NCBI RefSeq assembly: GCF_009765825.1 | Contig: NZ_LMUR01000001.1 | Location: forward strand, 80,991 to 144,990 | Length of the DNA stretch: 64,000 nucleotides | DNA from: Granulicella sp. L60 | GTDB lineage: Bacteria; Acidobacteriota; Terriglobia; Terriglobales; Acidobacteriaceae | Direction of reading: 5' to 3' | In this document: positions 9,199-16,168 of the stretch, piece after piece | Numbering within the stretch: position 1 is the first letter of the stretch | How the letters are laid out: each line of letters opens with the position of its first letter | Position numbers and translations under genes: made by a program | The notes under the pieces: generated by a model | What the model was told of the DNA's origin: nothing | The model's database searches: none | What the model saw: only the letters and a program-made list of their open reading frames with translations

Positions 9199-10338
9199 AT
9201 GGCAGTGCCAGTCTCGCAAGCTTGGACGGTTGCAACTTATGTTTTGAAGCAGAAGCTCATGGGCCGGAAGAGGTATCCGCTCGTGCTGATGCTGGAGCCA
9301 TTGTTCCGCTGCAATCTGGCGTGTGCCGGCTGCGGGAAGATCCAGTATCCTGCCCACATTCTGAAGACGGATCTGTCGCCCGAAGAGTGCTTCAAAGCAG
9401 TCGAAGAGTGCGGCACGCCTATGGTCTCGATTCCTGGTGGAGAGCCCCTGCTTCATCCCCAGATGCCAGAGATTGTCGCCGGCCTAGTAGCGCGCAAGAA
9501 GTACGTCTACATGTGCACTAACGCTCTTTTGCTGAAAGAGAAGCTGCACCTGTTCAAGCCGAGCAAGTATCTTTCGTTCTCTGTCCATGTTGACGGTCAG
9601 CGCGAGCATCATGACTTTTCCGTCTGCCGCGAGGGCGGCTATGACATCGCGATGGAAGGTGTTCGTGCCGCGGTTGCGGCTGGCTTTCGCGTAACCACGA
9701 ACACCACCTTGTTCGACGGTGCGGATCCGAACTCGGTGCGCGCGCACTTTGATGAGTTGATGGAAGTGGGTGTGGAGAGCATGATGGTCTCTCCCGGCTA
9801 CACCTACGACAAGGCGCCGGATCAGAATCATTTTCTGGGCAAGGCAAAGTCTCGCAGAATGTTTCGCGCGATTCTCTCCAACCGCAAGAAGACCTGGCGC
9901 TTCAACACGCATCCACTGTTCTCGGAATTTCTGATGGGCAAGCAGAACTTCGAATGCACACCGTGGGGCATGCCGACGTTTTCGATCTTTGGCTGGCAGA
10001 AGCCGTGCTATCTGCTGCAGGATGGCTACGCCGACACGTTCAAGGAACTGATGGAGACGACGGAGTGGCAGAATTACGGCGCAAAGAGCGGCAATCCGCA
10101 GTGCGCGAACTGCATGGTGCACTCTGGACACGAAGCTTCCGCGGTGGACTATAACTTCAGTTCGCTAAAAGGCTTCTTGATTACGGCGTCGAAGTATGTG
10201 TTCCCTTCAACGTATCCGGATGAGGGCGCGCAGAAGCTGTTGAACGAATGGCGGCCAGAGCACACCGGTCCGCTGGTTCAGATTCAATCCCCGTCCGCTG
10301 CGACCAACAGCGAACTGCAGTCGGTTTCAGGAGATTAG
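9199..10338 (+). CDS. hpnH: Radical SAM adenosylhopane synthase HpnH
   Basis: A 379-residue radical SAM enzyme with the cluster motif CNLACAGC (Cys38, Cys42, Cys45), the GGEPLLHP motif and C-terminal extra cysteines (QCANCMVHSG). The N-terminus MAVPVSQAWTVATYVLKQKL matches the HpnH subfamily. HpnH attaches 5'-deoxyadenosine to hopene, giving adenosylhopane, the first step of side-chain building. ATG 9199 is preceded by GGAGGAGACACC. It is 60 bases after the cyclase and 5 bases before the next small gene, so it is clearly operonic. Confidence 0.95.
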   Translation: MAVPVSQAWTVATYVLKQKLMGRKRYPLVLMLEPLFRCNLACAGCGKIQYPAHILKTDLSPEECFKAVEECGTPMVSIPGGEPLLHPQMPEIVAGLVARKKYVYMCTNALLLKEKLHLFKPSKYLSFSVHVDGQREHHDFSVCREGGYDIAMEGVRAAVAAGFRVTTNTTLFDGADPNSVRAHFDELMEVGVESMMVSPGYTYDKAPDQNHFLGKAKSRRMFRAILSNRKKTWRFNTHPLFSEFLMGKQNFECTPWGMPTFSIFGWQKPCYLLQDGYADTFKELMETTEWQNYGAKSGNPQCANCMVHSGHEASAVDYNFSSLKGFLITASKYVFPSTYPDEGAQKLLNEWRPEHTGPLVQIQSPSAATNSELQSVSGD

Positions 10339-10343
10339 GCGTT

Positions 10344-10790
10344 ATGGCGACAGAGCAACAGGAGCACCTAAAGATCGAACAGCTGCGGCACCAAAGTGCG
10401 GATGAGCTAGATCATATCGAAGGCCGCGAGCGGGAGAACCTTGAGGGCTGGGTTCCGGCGCTGGCCACAGACGCGGAGGTTCGTGAGGCGCTCGAGAAGG
10501 CCTTTGACTATCGCGGCGATATCACGATCACGCGGAAGGACGGATCGCAGATCACCGGCTATCTCTTTGATCGCCGTTCCGGTTCATCACTCGTAGATTC
10601 CTTCGTCCGCATCATTCCATCGAATGCACCGACGAAGGTGAACGTCGCCTACTCAGATATTGCTGCGCTTGCATTCAGCGGCAGAGACACAGCTGCGGGT
10701 AAGACCTTCGAGGCCTGGGTAAAGAAGTACTGGGACAAGAAGGCAGCAGGCGAGAAGAATATTCAGATTGAACCCGAGAAGCTGGACTAA
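10344..10790 (+). CDS. Small conserved protein with Sm-like beta-barrel pattern, hopanoid operon
   Basis: A 148-residue protein starting five bases after the hpnH stop. I do not recognise a named family. The N-terminal 50 residues are charged and helical; the central part (FDYRGDITITRKDGSQITGY, then VRIIPSN and KVNVAYSDIAALAF) reads as five short beta strands of the kind seen in Sm/LSm barrels, followed by SGRDTAAGKTFEAW and a Lys-rich tail. No signal peptide or membrane segment, so it should be cytoplasmic. Tight packing between hpnH and hpnA suggests a role linked to hopanoid synthesis or its regulation; that is inference only. Confidence 0.75.
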   Translation: MATEQQEHLKIEQLRHQSADELDHIEGRERENLEGWVPALATDAEVREALEKAFDYRGDITITRKDGSQITGYLFDRRSGSSLVDSFVRIIPSNAPTKVNVAYSDIAALAFSGRDTAAGKTFEAWVKKYWDKKAAGEKNIQIEPEKLD

Positions 10791-10877
10791 AACTGGACTT
10801 AGATGGATCTCGCAGAGTAGCTTTAGCGGGCCATCGATTTAAGTACAATCGCGGGATGGGTGGGGAAAGAGCAAGCA

Positions 10878-11888
10878 GTGCGCGTATTTATTACGGGAGC
10901 GACGGGCTTCGTGGGGGGCCACGTTGCGAAGGCTTATGCGGCAGAGGGCGCGAGTCTTCGGCTCTTGACGCGGCAGACAAGCCGGTTGGACTCGCTTGCA
11001 GGTGTCGATGCCGAGATGGTGACCGGGGATCTGCGTGAGCCGGAGAAGCTGAGGTCGGCACTGACGGGATGCGATGCGCTGGTTCACGTTGCAGCGGACT
11101 ATCGTCTTTGGGTGCGCGATCCGGACCAGATGTATGCGGCAAATGTGGCTGGAACGCGAGAGCTGCTGAAGCTGGCTCGTGAGGTCGGCGTGCAGCGAGT
11201 GGTGTATACGTCGAGCGTTGCGACGATGGGCTTCAAGGCGGACGGCTCTATCGTGAATGAGGACTCTCCGGTGGCGCTTGGAGAGATGATTGGTCATTAC
11301 AAACGATCGAAGTTTCTTGGAGAGGTGGAAGCGATACAGGCTGCCAAAGCGGGCCAGCATGTGATGATTCTGAATCCGACGACACCAATCGGCGCGGGAG
11401 ATGCGAAGCCTACGCCAACGGGCCGGATCATCGTTGACTTTCTGAACAAGAAGTTTCCTGCGTATGTTGATACCGGATTGAACCTTGTCGATGTGGATGA
11501 GGTTGCTCGTATGCATGTTGTGGCGCTTGAGCGCGGGACTCCCGGAGAAAGGTACATTCTGGGGGGAGAGAATCTGACACTGAAGCAGATTCTCGACCGC
11601 ATGTCGACGATTACTGGTCTGCCGTCGCCTACGATGAAGGTGCCTCATAGCGTGGCGATGGCGTTTGCGTTCTTCGATGAGACCATTACCGGTAAGCTGC
11701 TGGGTAAGGAACCTCGCGCGACGGTGGAGGCTGTGCGGATGGGTAAGAAGATGATGTTCGCTTCTTCGCTGAAGGCAGAGCGTGAGCTTGGCTTTCGTGT
11801 GCTGCCGGTTTACCACTCGATGCGGGCGGCGATTGATTGGTTTGTCACACACGGTTATGCGCCTGCCTTCGATGCGCGCCAGTCATGA
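10878..11888 (+). CDS. hpnA: Hopanoid-associated NAD-dependent sugar epimerase HpnA
   Basis: A 336-residue extended short-chain dehydrogenase. It starts with the Rossmann motif VRVFITGATGFVGGHVA, has LVHVAADYRLW (a HpnA-type signature), the catalytic YTSSVA serine region and Y-x3-K in GHYKRSKFLGE. The start GTG at 10878 (AAAGAG seven bases upstream) places the Rossmann fold at the very N-terminus as in the family; a GTG at 10860 is possible. HpnA's precise chemistry is not established in the literature I know. Its stop overlaps the start of hpnG (ATGA), implying translational coupling. Confidence 0.92.
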   Translation: MRVFITGATGFVGGHVAKAYAAEGASLRLLTRQTSRLDSLAGVDAEMVTGDLREPEKLRSALTGCDALVHVAADYRLWVRDPDQMYAANVAGTRELLKLAREVGVQRVVYTSSVATMGFKADGSIVNEDSPVALGEMIGHYKRSKFLGEVEAIQAAKAGQHVMILNPTTPIGAGDAKPTPTGRIIVDFLNKKFPAYVDTGLNLVDVDEVARMHVVALERGTPGERYILGGENLTLKQILDRMSTITGLPSPTMKVPHSVAMAFAFFDETITGKLLGKEPRATVEAVRMGKKMMFASSLKAERELGFRVLPVYHSMRAAIDWFVTHGYAPAFDARQS

Positions 11889-12565
11889 GAGAGTGCCCGG
11901 CTATCATTGCGGCTTTGCCGAGAGAGGTGGAGCACCTGGTTCGCGGCTGGCAGGTGCAGAAGCTTCCGGGCAGGGTCACGGTGTATACGAATGATTTTGC
12001 GGTTACCGTCTGTGCCGGCATGGGGGCTGCGCGGGCGTCGCTGGCGGTGCAGGCGGCTCTGTCGGTAAGGCAGGTTACGGCGTTGGTTTCGGTGGGTTTG
12101 GCTGGGGCTTGTGATCCTGGGCTTCGGGGGGGGGATATTGTGCGTGCGGGTGTGGTGATCGATTCCCAGTCGGGCGAGCGCTTTATGGACTCGCGGTACA
12201 AACAGGTGCTGGTAAGCGCACCTGTGATTGCCAGTGTTCAGGAGAAGCGGCGGTTGTATGCGTCGTACTCCGCCAGCGCGGTGGACATGGAGGCTGCGAC
12301 TGTCGCTCGCATGGCGGAAGCGCATGGTCTGCAGTTTCAGGCGATCAAGGCGATCTCGGATGATGCTTCGTTTGAGCTTGAGGAGCTTGGCCGCTTTGCT
12401 ACGCACGATGGACAGTTTCGAGAGGCGGCGTTCGCAATGTACTCGGTTGCGCGTCCTCGTCTTTGGGGGAAGTTGGTTGGGCTTGCAGGAAATAGCAAGG
12501 CTGCGGTGCAGGCTTTGACGGCGGAGTTGGAGACGCAGATAAACTGGTACAGACAGAGAGATTAA
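11885..12565 (+). CDS. hpnG: Hopanoid-associated phosphorylase HpnG
   Basis: A 226-residue nucleoside-phosphorylase-fold protein: CAGMGAARASLAVQAAL and LVSVGLAGACDPGLRGGDIV resemble MTA/SAH nucleosidases, and ASAVDMEAATVARMAEAHG carries the family's M-E ribose-binding motif; IKAISDDA holds the catalytic-type Asp. HpnG removes adenine from adenosylhopane to give (phospho)ribosylhopane. It overlaps hpnA by four bases and its stop TAA abuts the start of the dehydrogenase gene with no gap. The ATG at 11885 is the natural coupled start. Confidence 0.9.
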   Translation: MRECPAIIAALPREVEHLVRGWQVQKLPGRVTVYTNDFAVTVCAGMGAARASLAVQAALSVRQVTALVSVGLAGACDPGLRGGDIVRAGVVIDSQSGERFMDSRYKQVLVSAPVIASVQEKRRLYASYSASAVDMEAATVARMAEAHGLQFQAIKAISDDASFELEELGRFATHDGQFREAAFAMYSVARPRLWGKLVGLAGNSKAAVQALTAELETQINWYRQRD

Positions 12566-13669
12566 ATGATGCAGACCGAAGAAGTGCGGGGAGTTGAGGC
12601 AGTGCAGCGTGTTCCGGCGACGATGCGGGCGGCGGTGTACCGGGGCGTCGACGATGTTCGGGTGGAGACGGTTGCGGTTCCGGAGATCGGGGCGGGTGAA
12701 GTCCTGGTGAAGATTCATACCTGCGGGATCTGCGGGACCGATTTGAAGAAGATTCATACGGGATCGCACGATGCGCCTCGCGTCTTCGGGCATGAGATGG
12801 CTGGGACAATTGTGCGGGTGGGTGATGGAGTAGAGGGCTTTGCGGTGGGCGACCGGGTGATGGCGTACCACCATATTCCTTGCGGCGAGTGCTACTACTG
12901 CAGGAAGAAGACATTCGCGCAGTGCGAGGTTTATAAGAAGGTTGGGTGTACGGCGGGGTTCGCTCCTTCGGGTGGTGGATTTGCGGAGTACATCCGGGTG
13001 ATGGACTGGATTGTGCAGCGCGGCCTGGTGAAGATTCCGGATGAGATTCCGTTCGAGCAGGCGGCGTTTCTCGAGCCGGTGAATACTTGTTACAAGGCGG
13101 TTCAGTTGCTCGATCTTCAGCCGGATGAAACGGTGTTGGTGATTGGGCAGGGGCCGATTGGGGTGCTGCTGGCGGCGCTGGCTCGGAAGACCGGGGCTAC
13201 GGTGTTGACGAGCGATCTTTATCCAGAGCGACATGCGATTGCGGCTAAGTTTGGGCTTGACCGTCCGCTGGATGCGCGGGGGGATGTGGTGGCGGCGGCG
13301 AAGGCTGCGACCGAGGGGCGAGGGGCCGATGTTGCGCTGGTCGCGGTGGGAAGCGATGCGCTGATCCGGGTGGCGATGGATGCGGTGCGGCCGGGTGGGC
13401 GCGTGATGCTGTTTGCTTCGACGCAGCATGGTGAGGCTCCCTTCGATCCGGCGGCGGTTTGTATGGACGAGAAGACGTTGATGGGGTCGTACAGTGCTTC
13501 GGTGGCGATTCAGGATGATGTGACTCGGCTGGTGTTTGAGGGATATCGGGATGGCTTCGATCTGACCAACCTGATCTCGCATCGGTTTTCGCTGGAGGAT
13601 GCGGTTGCGGCTATCGATCTGGCGTCGCATCCGCAGGCGGATTCGATGAAGATCGTGATTCAGCCTTAG
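12566..13669 (+). CDS. Zinc-dependent medium-chain alcohol/polyol dehydrogenase
   Basis: A 367-residue MDR enzyme. Catalytic zinc ligands are seen in CGICGTDLKKIH and GHEMAG, the four-Cys structural zinc lobe in PCGECYYCRKKTFAQC, and the nucleotide-binding motif in GQGPIGVLLAALA. The pattern is that of sorbitol/threonine dehydrogenase-like MDRs. It begins immediately after the hpnG stop (two tandem ATGs at 12566 and 12569) and ends the operon before a large palindrome. Position suggests it acts on a hopanoid side-chain intermediate, possibly the open-chain aldehyde of ribosylhopane; substrate is not deducible from sequence. Confidence 0.88.
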   Translation: MMQTEEVRGVEAVQRVPATMRAAVYRGVDDVRVETVAVPEIGAGEVLVKIHTCGICGTDLKKIHTGSHDAPRVFGHEMAGTIVRVGDGVEGFAVGDRVMAYHHIPCGECYYCRKKTFAQCEVYKKVGCTAGFAPSGGGFAEYIRVMDWIVQRGLVKIPDEIPFEQAAFLEPVNTCYKAVQLLDLQPDETVLVIGQGPIGVLLAALARKTGATVLTSDLYPERHAIAAKFGLDRPLDARGDVVAAAKAATEGRGADVALVAVGSDALIRVAMDAVRPGGRVMLFASTQHGEAPFDPAAVCMDEKTLMGSYSASVAIQDDVTRLVFEGYRDGFDLTNLISHRFSLEDAVAAIDLASHPQADSMKIVIQP

Positions 13670-13714
13670 GGTTATCCGTTCCGCGCAAGTACCCCTCCCA
13701 CCTACCTATATGGT

Positions 13715-13806
13715 GCAAAGTCTTGTATCTATTAGGTTTAGCTTCGGACTTTGAGGGCAAACTATTCATTATAAAGGGGTCACTTTTGCAAAGTATTCAT
13801 TATTCA
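13715..13806. repeat. Degenerate intergenic repeat block
   Basis: Three related units beginning GCAAA occur at 13715, 13757 and 13788 (GCAAAGTCTTGTATCTAT, GCAAACTATTCATTAT, GCAAAGTATTCATTAT), 42 and 31 bases apart, in AT-rich DNA after the hopanoid operon. No plausible protein is encoded. The block is followed by a perfect palindrome. It looks like a dispersed non-coding element rather than a gene remnant. Confidence 0.5.
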
Positions 13807-13827
13807 ATGTTTAGTAGATAACGCTTT

Positions 13828-13868
13828 AAACAGAAGAGCCCCAGCTACCAGCTGGGGCTCTTCTGTTT
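13828..13868. terminator. Perfect 19-bp hairpin, probable bidirectional terminator
   Basis: The arms 13828-13846 and 13850-13868 are exact reverse complements around a three-base loop. The outer ends are AAAC and GTTT, so a weak T-tract exists on both strands. It lies downstream of the hopanoid operon's last gene and is the best candidate for its terminator. Confidence 0.8.
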
Positions 13869-13987
13869 GTTCTATATACAGTATAACTCTACGGTGGAAA
13901 CTAATGCGTATCTCGGATACTACTGAGTTGGAATGAGATAGATGGATCGTATAGTTGACAGGATTTTTTGTGCTGGCCTCGGCCAAT

Positions 13988-14037
13988 CTTCCACAGATAG
14001 AGGCCCGCTAGTTAGAGCGGACCTCTATCTGTGGAAG
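13988..14037. terminator. 22-bp hairpin, probable terminator of the minus-strand gene
   Basis: Arms 13988-14009 and 14016-14037 pair over 22 bases with one mismatch (a G-T type difference) and a six-base loop. It sits 18 bases beyond the stop of the minus-strand gene ending at 14056. There is no strong T-tract, so a repeat or structural role is also possible. Confidence 0.65.
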
Positions 14038-14055
14038 ACGACCTCTTAACTACTT

Positions 14056-14514
14056 CTAGCGATGACCGCCGCCACCGTGGGCACCACCGCCGCCAGGTCC
14101 GCCGTGGCCCGAAAATCCGGCGCTGTGTTCGCCGCCTGGATCGTGGCCTGCGTTGCCTACGTGGCCCTGACCATCCCGAGCTTCGTTACCCTGGAAGTGG
14201 CTGAAGGGCTGTGCTCCGCGTCCCGGCATGGGTCCTGCGTAACCGTGGTGAGGATCGTAGCGGTTATCGACGTGGCCATAGAAGCCGTGCGGGCCGTGGA
14301 ACCACGGACCTGCTCCGATGAATAGGCCGCCAGTAAACCAGTCCGGCCCGTAGTAGCCGTAGGGAGCGCAGTCGTACGGGGCGTAGTCAAAGTATCCATA
14401 AGGGCACGCCGGTGCTGCTCCGATACTGACGGCTATCTGAGCGGGTGCCACGGACACGCTGCTCACCAGTGCCACAGTGAGAACAGAGAAAGCAAACCAC
14501 TTCCATCGGGACAT
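14056..14514 (-). CDS. Secreted Gly/His/Tyr-rich protein
   Basis: A 152-residue product with a clear signal peptide (WFAFSVLTVALVSSVSVAPAQ) and a low-complexity mature part: a Tyr/Pro/Cys-rich section (CPYGYFDYAPYDCAPYGYYG), a region with DNRYDPHHGY, and a C-terminal Gly/His tail ending GGGGHR. The ATG at 14514 has an AAGGAG ribosome site. Similar proteins are frequent in acidobacteria and other soil bacteria but I know no assigned function. The His-rich tail could bind metal. It stands alone, bordered by a palindrome downstream. Confidence 0.8.
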   Translation of the reverse strand: MSRWKWFAFSVLTVALVSSVSVAPAQIAVSIGAAPACPYGYFDYAPYDCAPYGYYGPDWFTGGLFIGAGPWFHGPHGFYGHVDNRYDPHHGYAGPMPGRGAQPFSHFQGNEARDGQGHVGNAGHDPGGEHSAGFSGHGGPGGGGAHGGGGHR

Positions 14515-14719
14515 AGAGATCTCCTTGATTCTGTTAGTTAGAGGACCAAGGAGAGCTGGGAGTTGTTTGTTTGGAGTGATTTGGTTGGATCGTTATGGGA
14601 GGGAAGTTCCCAATCGGGCTAAGCCATCTTTCTGCGAGGCTGCGTGAGAAGACAACAGCAGATCCCTGCGGGGATGACAAGTAATTGGGCAAAAAAGGAG
14701 TACGCACAAGGAGAGGGAT

Positions 14720-16168
14720 TCAGTCGCGGGTGCGTTTTTTGACTTCGACGCTGAGGCGTTTGATCTTCTGGTTGAGTGTGGAGAGGGGGATCTTGAAGTA
14801 CTCGGCGGCTTCGGTCTGGTTCCAGTGGCAGCGCTCGAGGCGGTCGGAGATGATGCGGCGCTCGATCTCTTCCATTAGGTCGAAGAGGCTGGCGTTGGGC
14901 TGGTGGTCGAGCAGGCTGGCCGAGTAGGTGCTGCCGGTGAGCTGGGTGGGAAGCAGGTCGGGCGTGATGGTGCCGGAGGTGGAGAGGACGACGCCGCGCT
15001 CCATGGCGTTTTCGAGCTCGCGGACGTTACCGGGCCACTCGTAGTCCATCATGATGCGCATGGCTTCGGGCGAGAGGGCGCGGTCGCTGGTGCCGTTCTC
15101 TTCGGCGTAGAACTTGAGGAAGTGGGCGGCGAGCAGGGGGACGTCCTGGCGGCGGGAGCGGAGGGGCGGGAGTTCGAGGCTGATGACGTTGAGGCGATAG
15201 AAGAGGTCTTCGCGGAAGCGGCCTTCGCGGACGGCGTCCTGGAGGTTGACGTTGGTGGCGGCGATGATGCGGACGTCGACCTGAATCTCCTGTACGCCGC
15301 CGAGGTGCATGAAGCGGCGGTCCTGAAGGACGCGAAGGATCTTGGCCTGCATGTCCATGCCCATGGTGCCGATCTCGTCGAGGAAGAGTGTGCCGCCGTT
15401 GGCGACTTCGAAGAGGCCTTTTTTGGCGGTGACGGCGGAGGTGAAGGCGCCGCGGACGTGGCCAAAGAGGGTGGATTCGAGCAGCTCTGAGGGGACGGCG
15501 CCGGTATTGACGGGGACGAAGGGACGGTCGCGACGGGGCGAGTTGGCGTGGAGGGCTTTGGCGATGAGTTCTTTGCCGGTGCCGCTTTCTCCTTGAATGA
15601 GGACGGTGGAACGGCTGGGAGCGACCTGGGCTACGAGGTCGAAGAGGCGCAGCATGGGTTCGCTTTTGCCGACGATGTTCTCGAAGTTGTAGCGCTGCTT
15701 GAGGGTGCGTTTGAGCTGGACGACTTCTTCTTCGGCGCGATGGCGGGCGACGGCGGCGCGGATGTCTGCGAGAAGTTTTTCGTTGTCCCAAGGCTTCTGG
15801 ACGAAGTTTTCGGCGCCGGCGCGGATGGCGTCCACCACGTTGCCCACGGTGCCGAAGGCGGTGATCATGATGACGGGAAGGTTGGGCTGCATCTCGACGA
15901 TGCGGGGCAGGAGTTCCATGCCACTCTCGCCAGGGAGGGCGAGGTCGAGGAGGAGAAGGTCGTACTCGTTGGTGGCGAGAAGATCCATGCCGGAGGGGCC
16001 GTCGGCGGCCATGCTGATAGTGAAGCCTTCGAGGGTGAGGAGGGTTTCGAGCGATTCGCGGATGGCGGCTTCGTCGTCGATGATGAGGATGCGAGGATCG
16101 CCGACCATGCGGGCGGGGCGCTGGAGATGATGCGGTTGTTCGACGGTGGCTGCGGGTGTTTCAGACAT
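14720..16168 (-). CDS. Sigma-54-dependent NtrC-family response regulator
   Basis: A 482-residue regulator: receiver domain (residues about 25-140, phosphoacceptor Asp75 in LLLLDLALPG), AAA+ domain with Walker A GESGTGKE (193-200) and Walker B GGTLFLDEIG, arginine-finger region GRFREDLFYRLNV, and a C-terminal Fis-type helix-turn-helix (WNQTEAAEYFKIPLSTLNQK). The sigma-54 contact loop reads GAFTSA (240-245) rather than GAFTGA. The start at 16168 overlaps the end of the upstream histidine kinase gene by eight bases, so the two form a coupled two-component pair. Confidence 0.93.
   Translation of the reverse strand: MSETPAATVEQPHHLQRPARMVGDPRILIIDDEAAIRESLETLLTLEGFTISMAADGPSGMDLLATNEYDLLLLDLALPGESGMELLPRIVEMQPNLPVIMITAFGTVGNVVDAIRAGAENFVQKPWDNEKLLADIRAAVARHRAEEEVVQLKRTLKQRYNFENIVGKSEPMLRLFDLVAQVAPSRSTVLIQGESGTGKELIAKALHANSPRRDRPFVPVNTGAVPSELLESTLFGHVRGAFTSAVTAKKGLFEVANGGTLFLDEIGTMGMDMQAKILRVLQDRRFMHLGGVQEIQVDVRIIAATNVNLQDAVREGRFREDLFYRLNVISLELPPLRSRRQDVPLLAAHFLKFYAEENGTSDRALSPEAMRIMMDYEWPGNVRELENAMERGVVLSTSGTITPDLLPTQLTGSTYSASLLDHQPNASLFDLMEEIERRIISDRLERCHWNQTEAAEYFKIPLSTLNQKIKRLSVEVKKRTRD

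Noticed and set aside
11855..13630. Long open minus-strand frame across hpnG and the dehydrogenase
   Set aside because: His/Arg-rich composition is that of an antisense shadow, and both plus-strand genes have intact motifs.
13804..13986. 60-residue minus-strand frame
   Set aside because: It runs through the perfect terminator hairpin and has no recognisable content.
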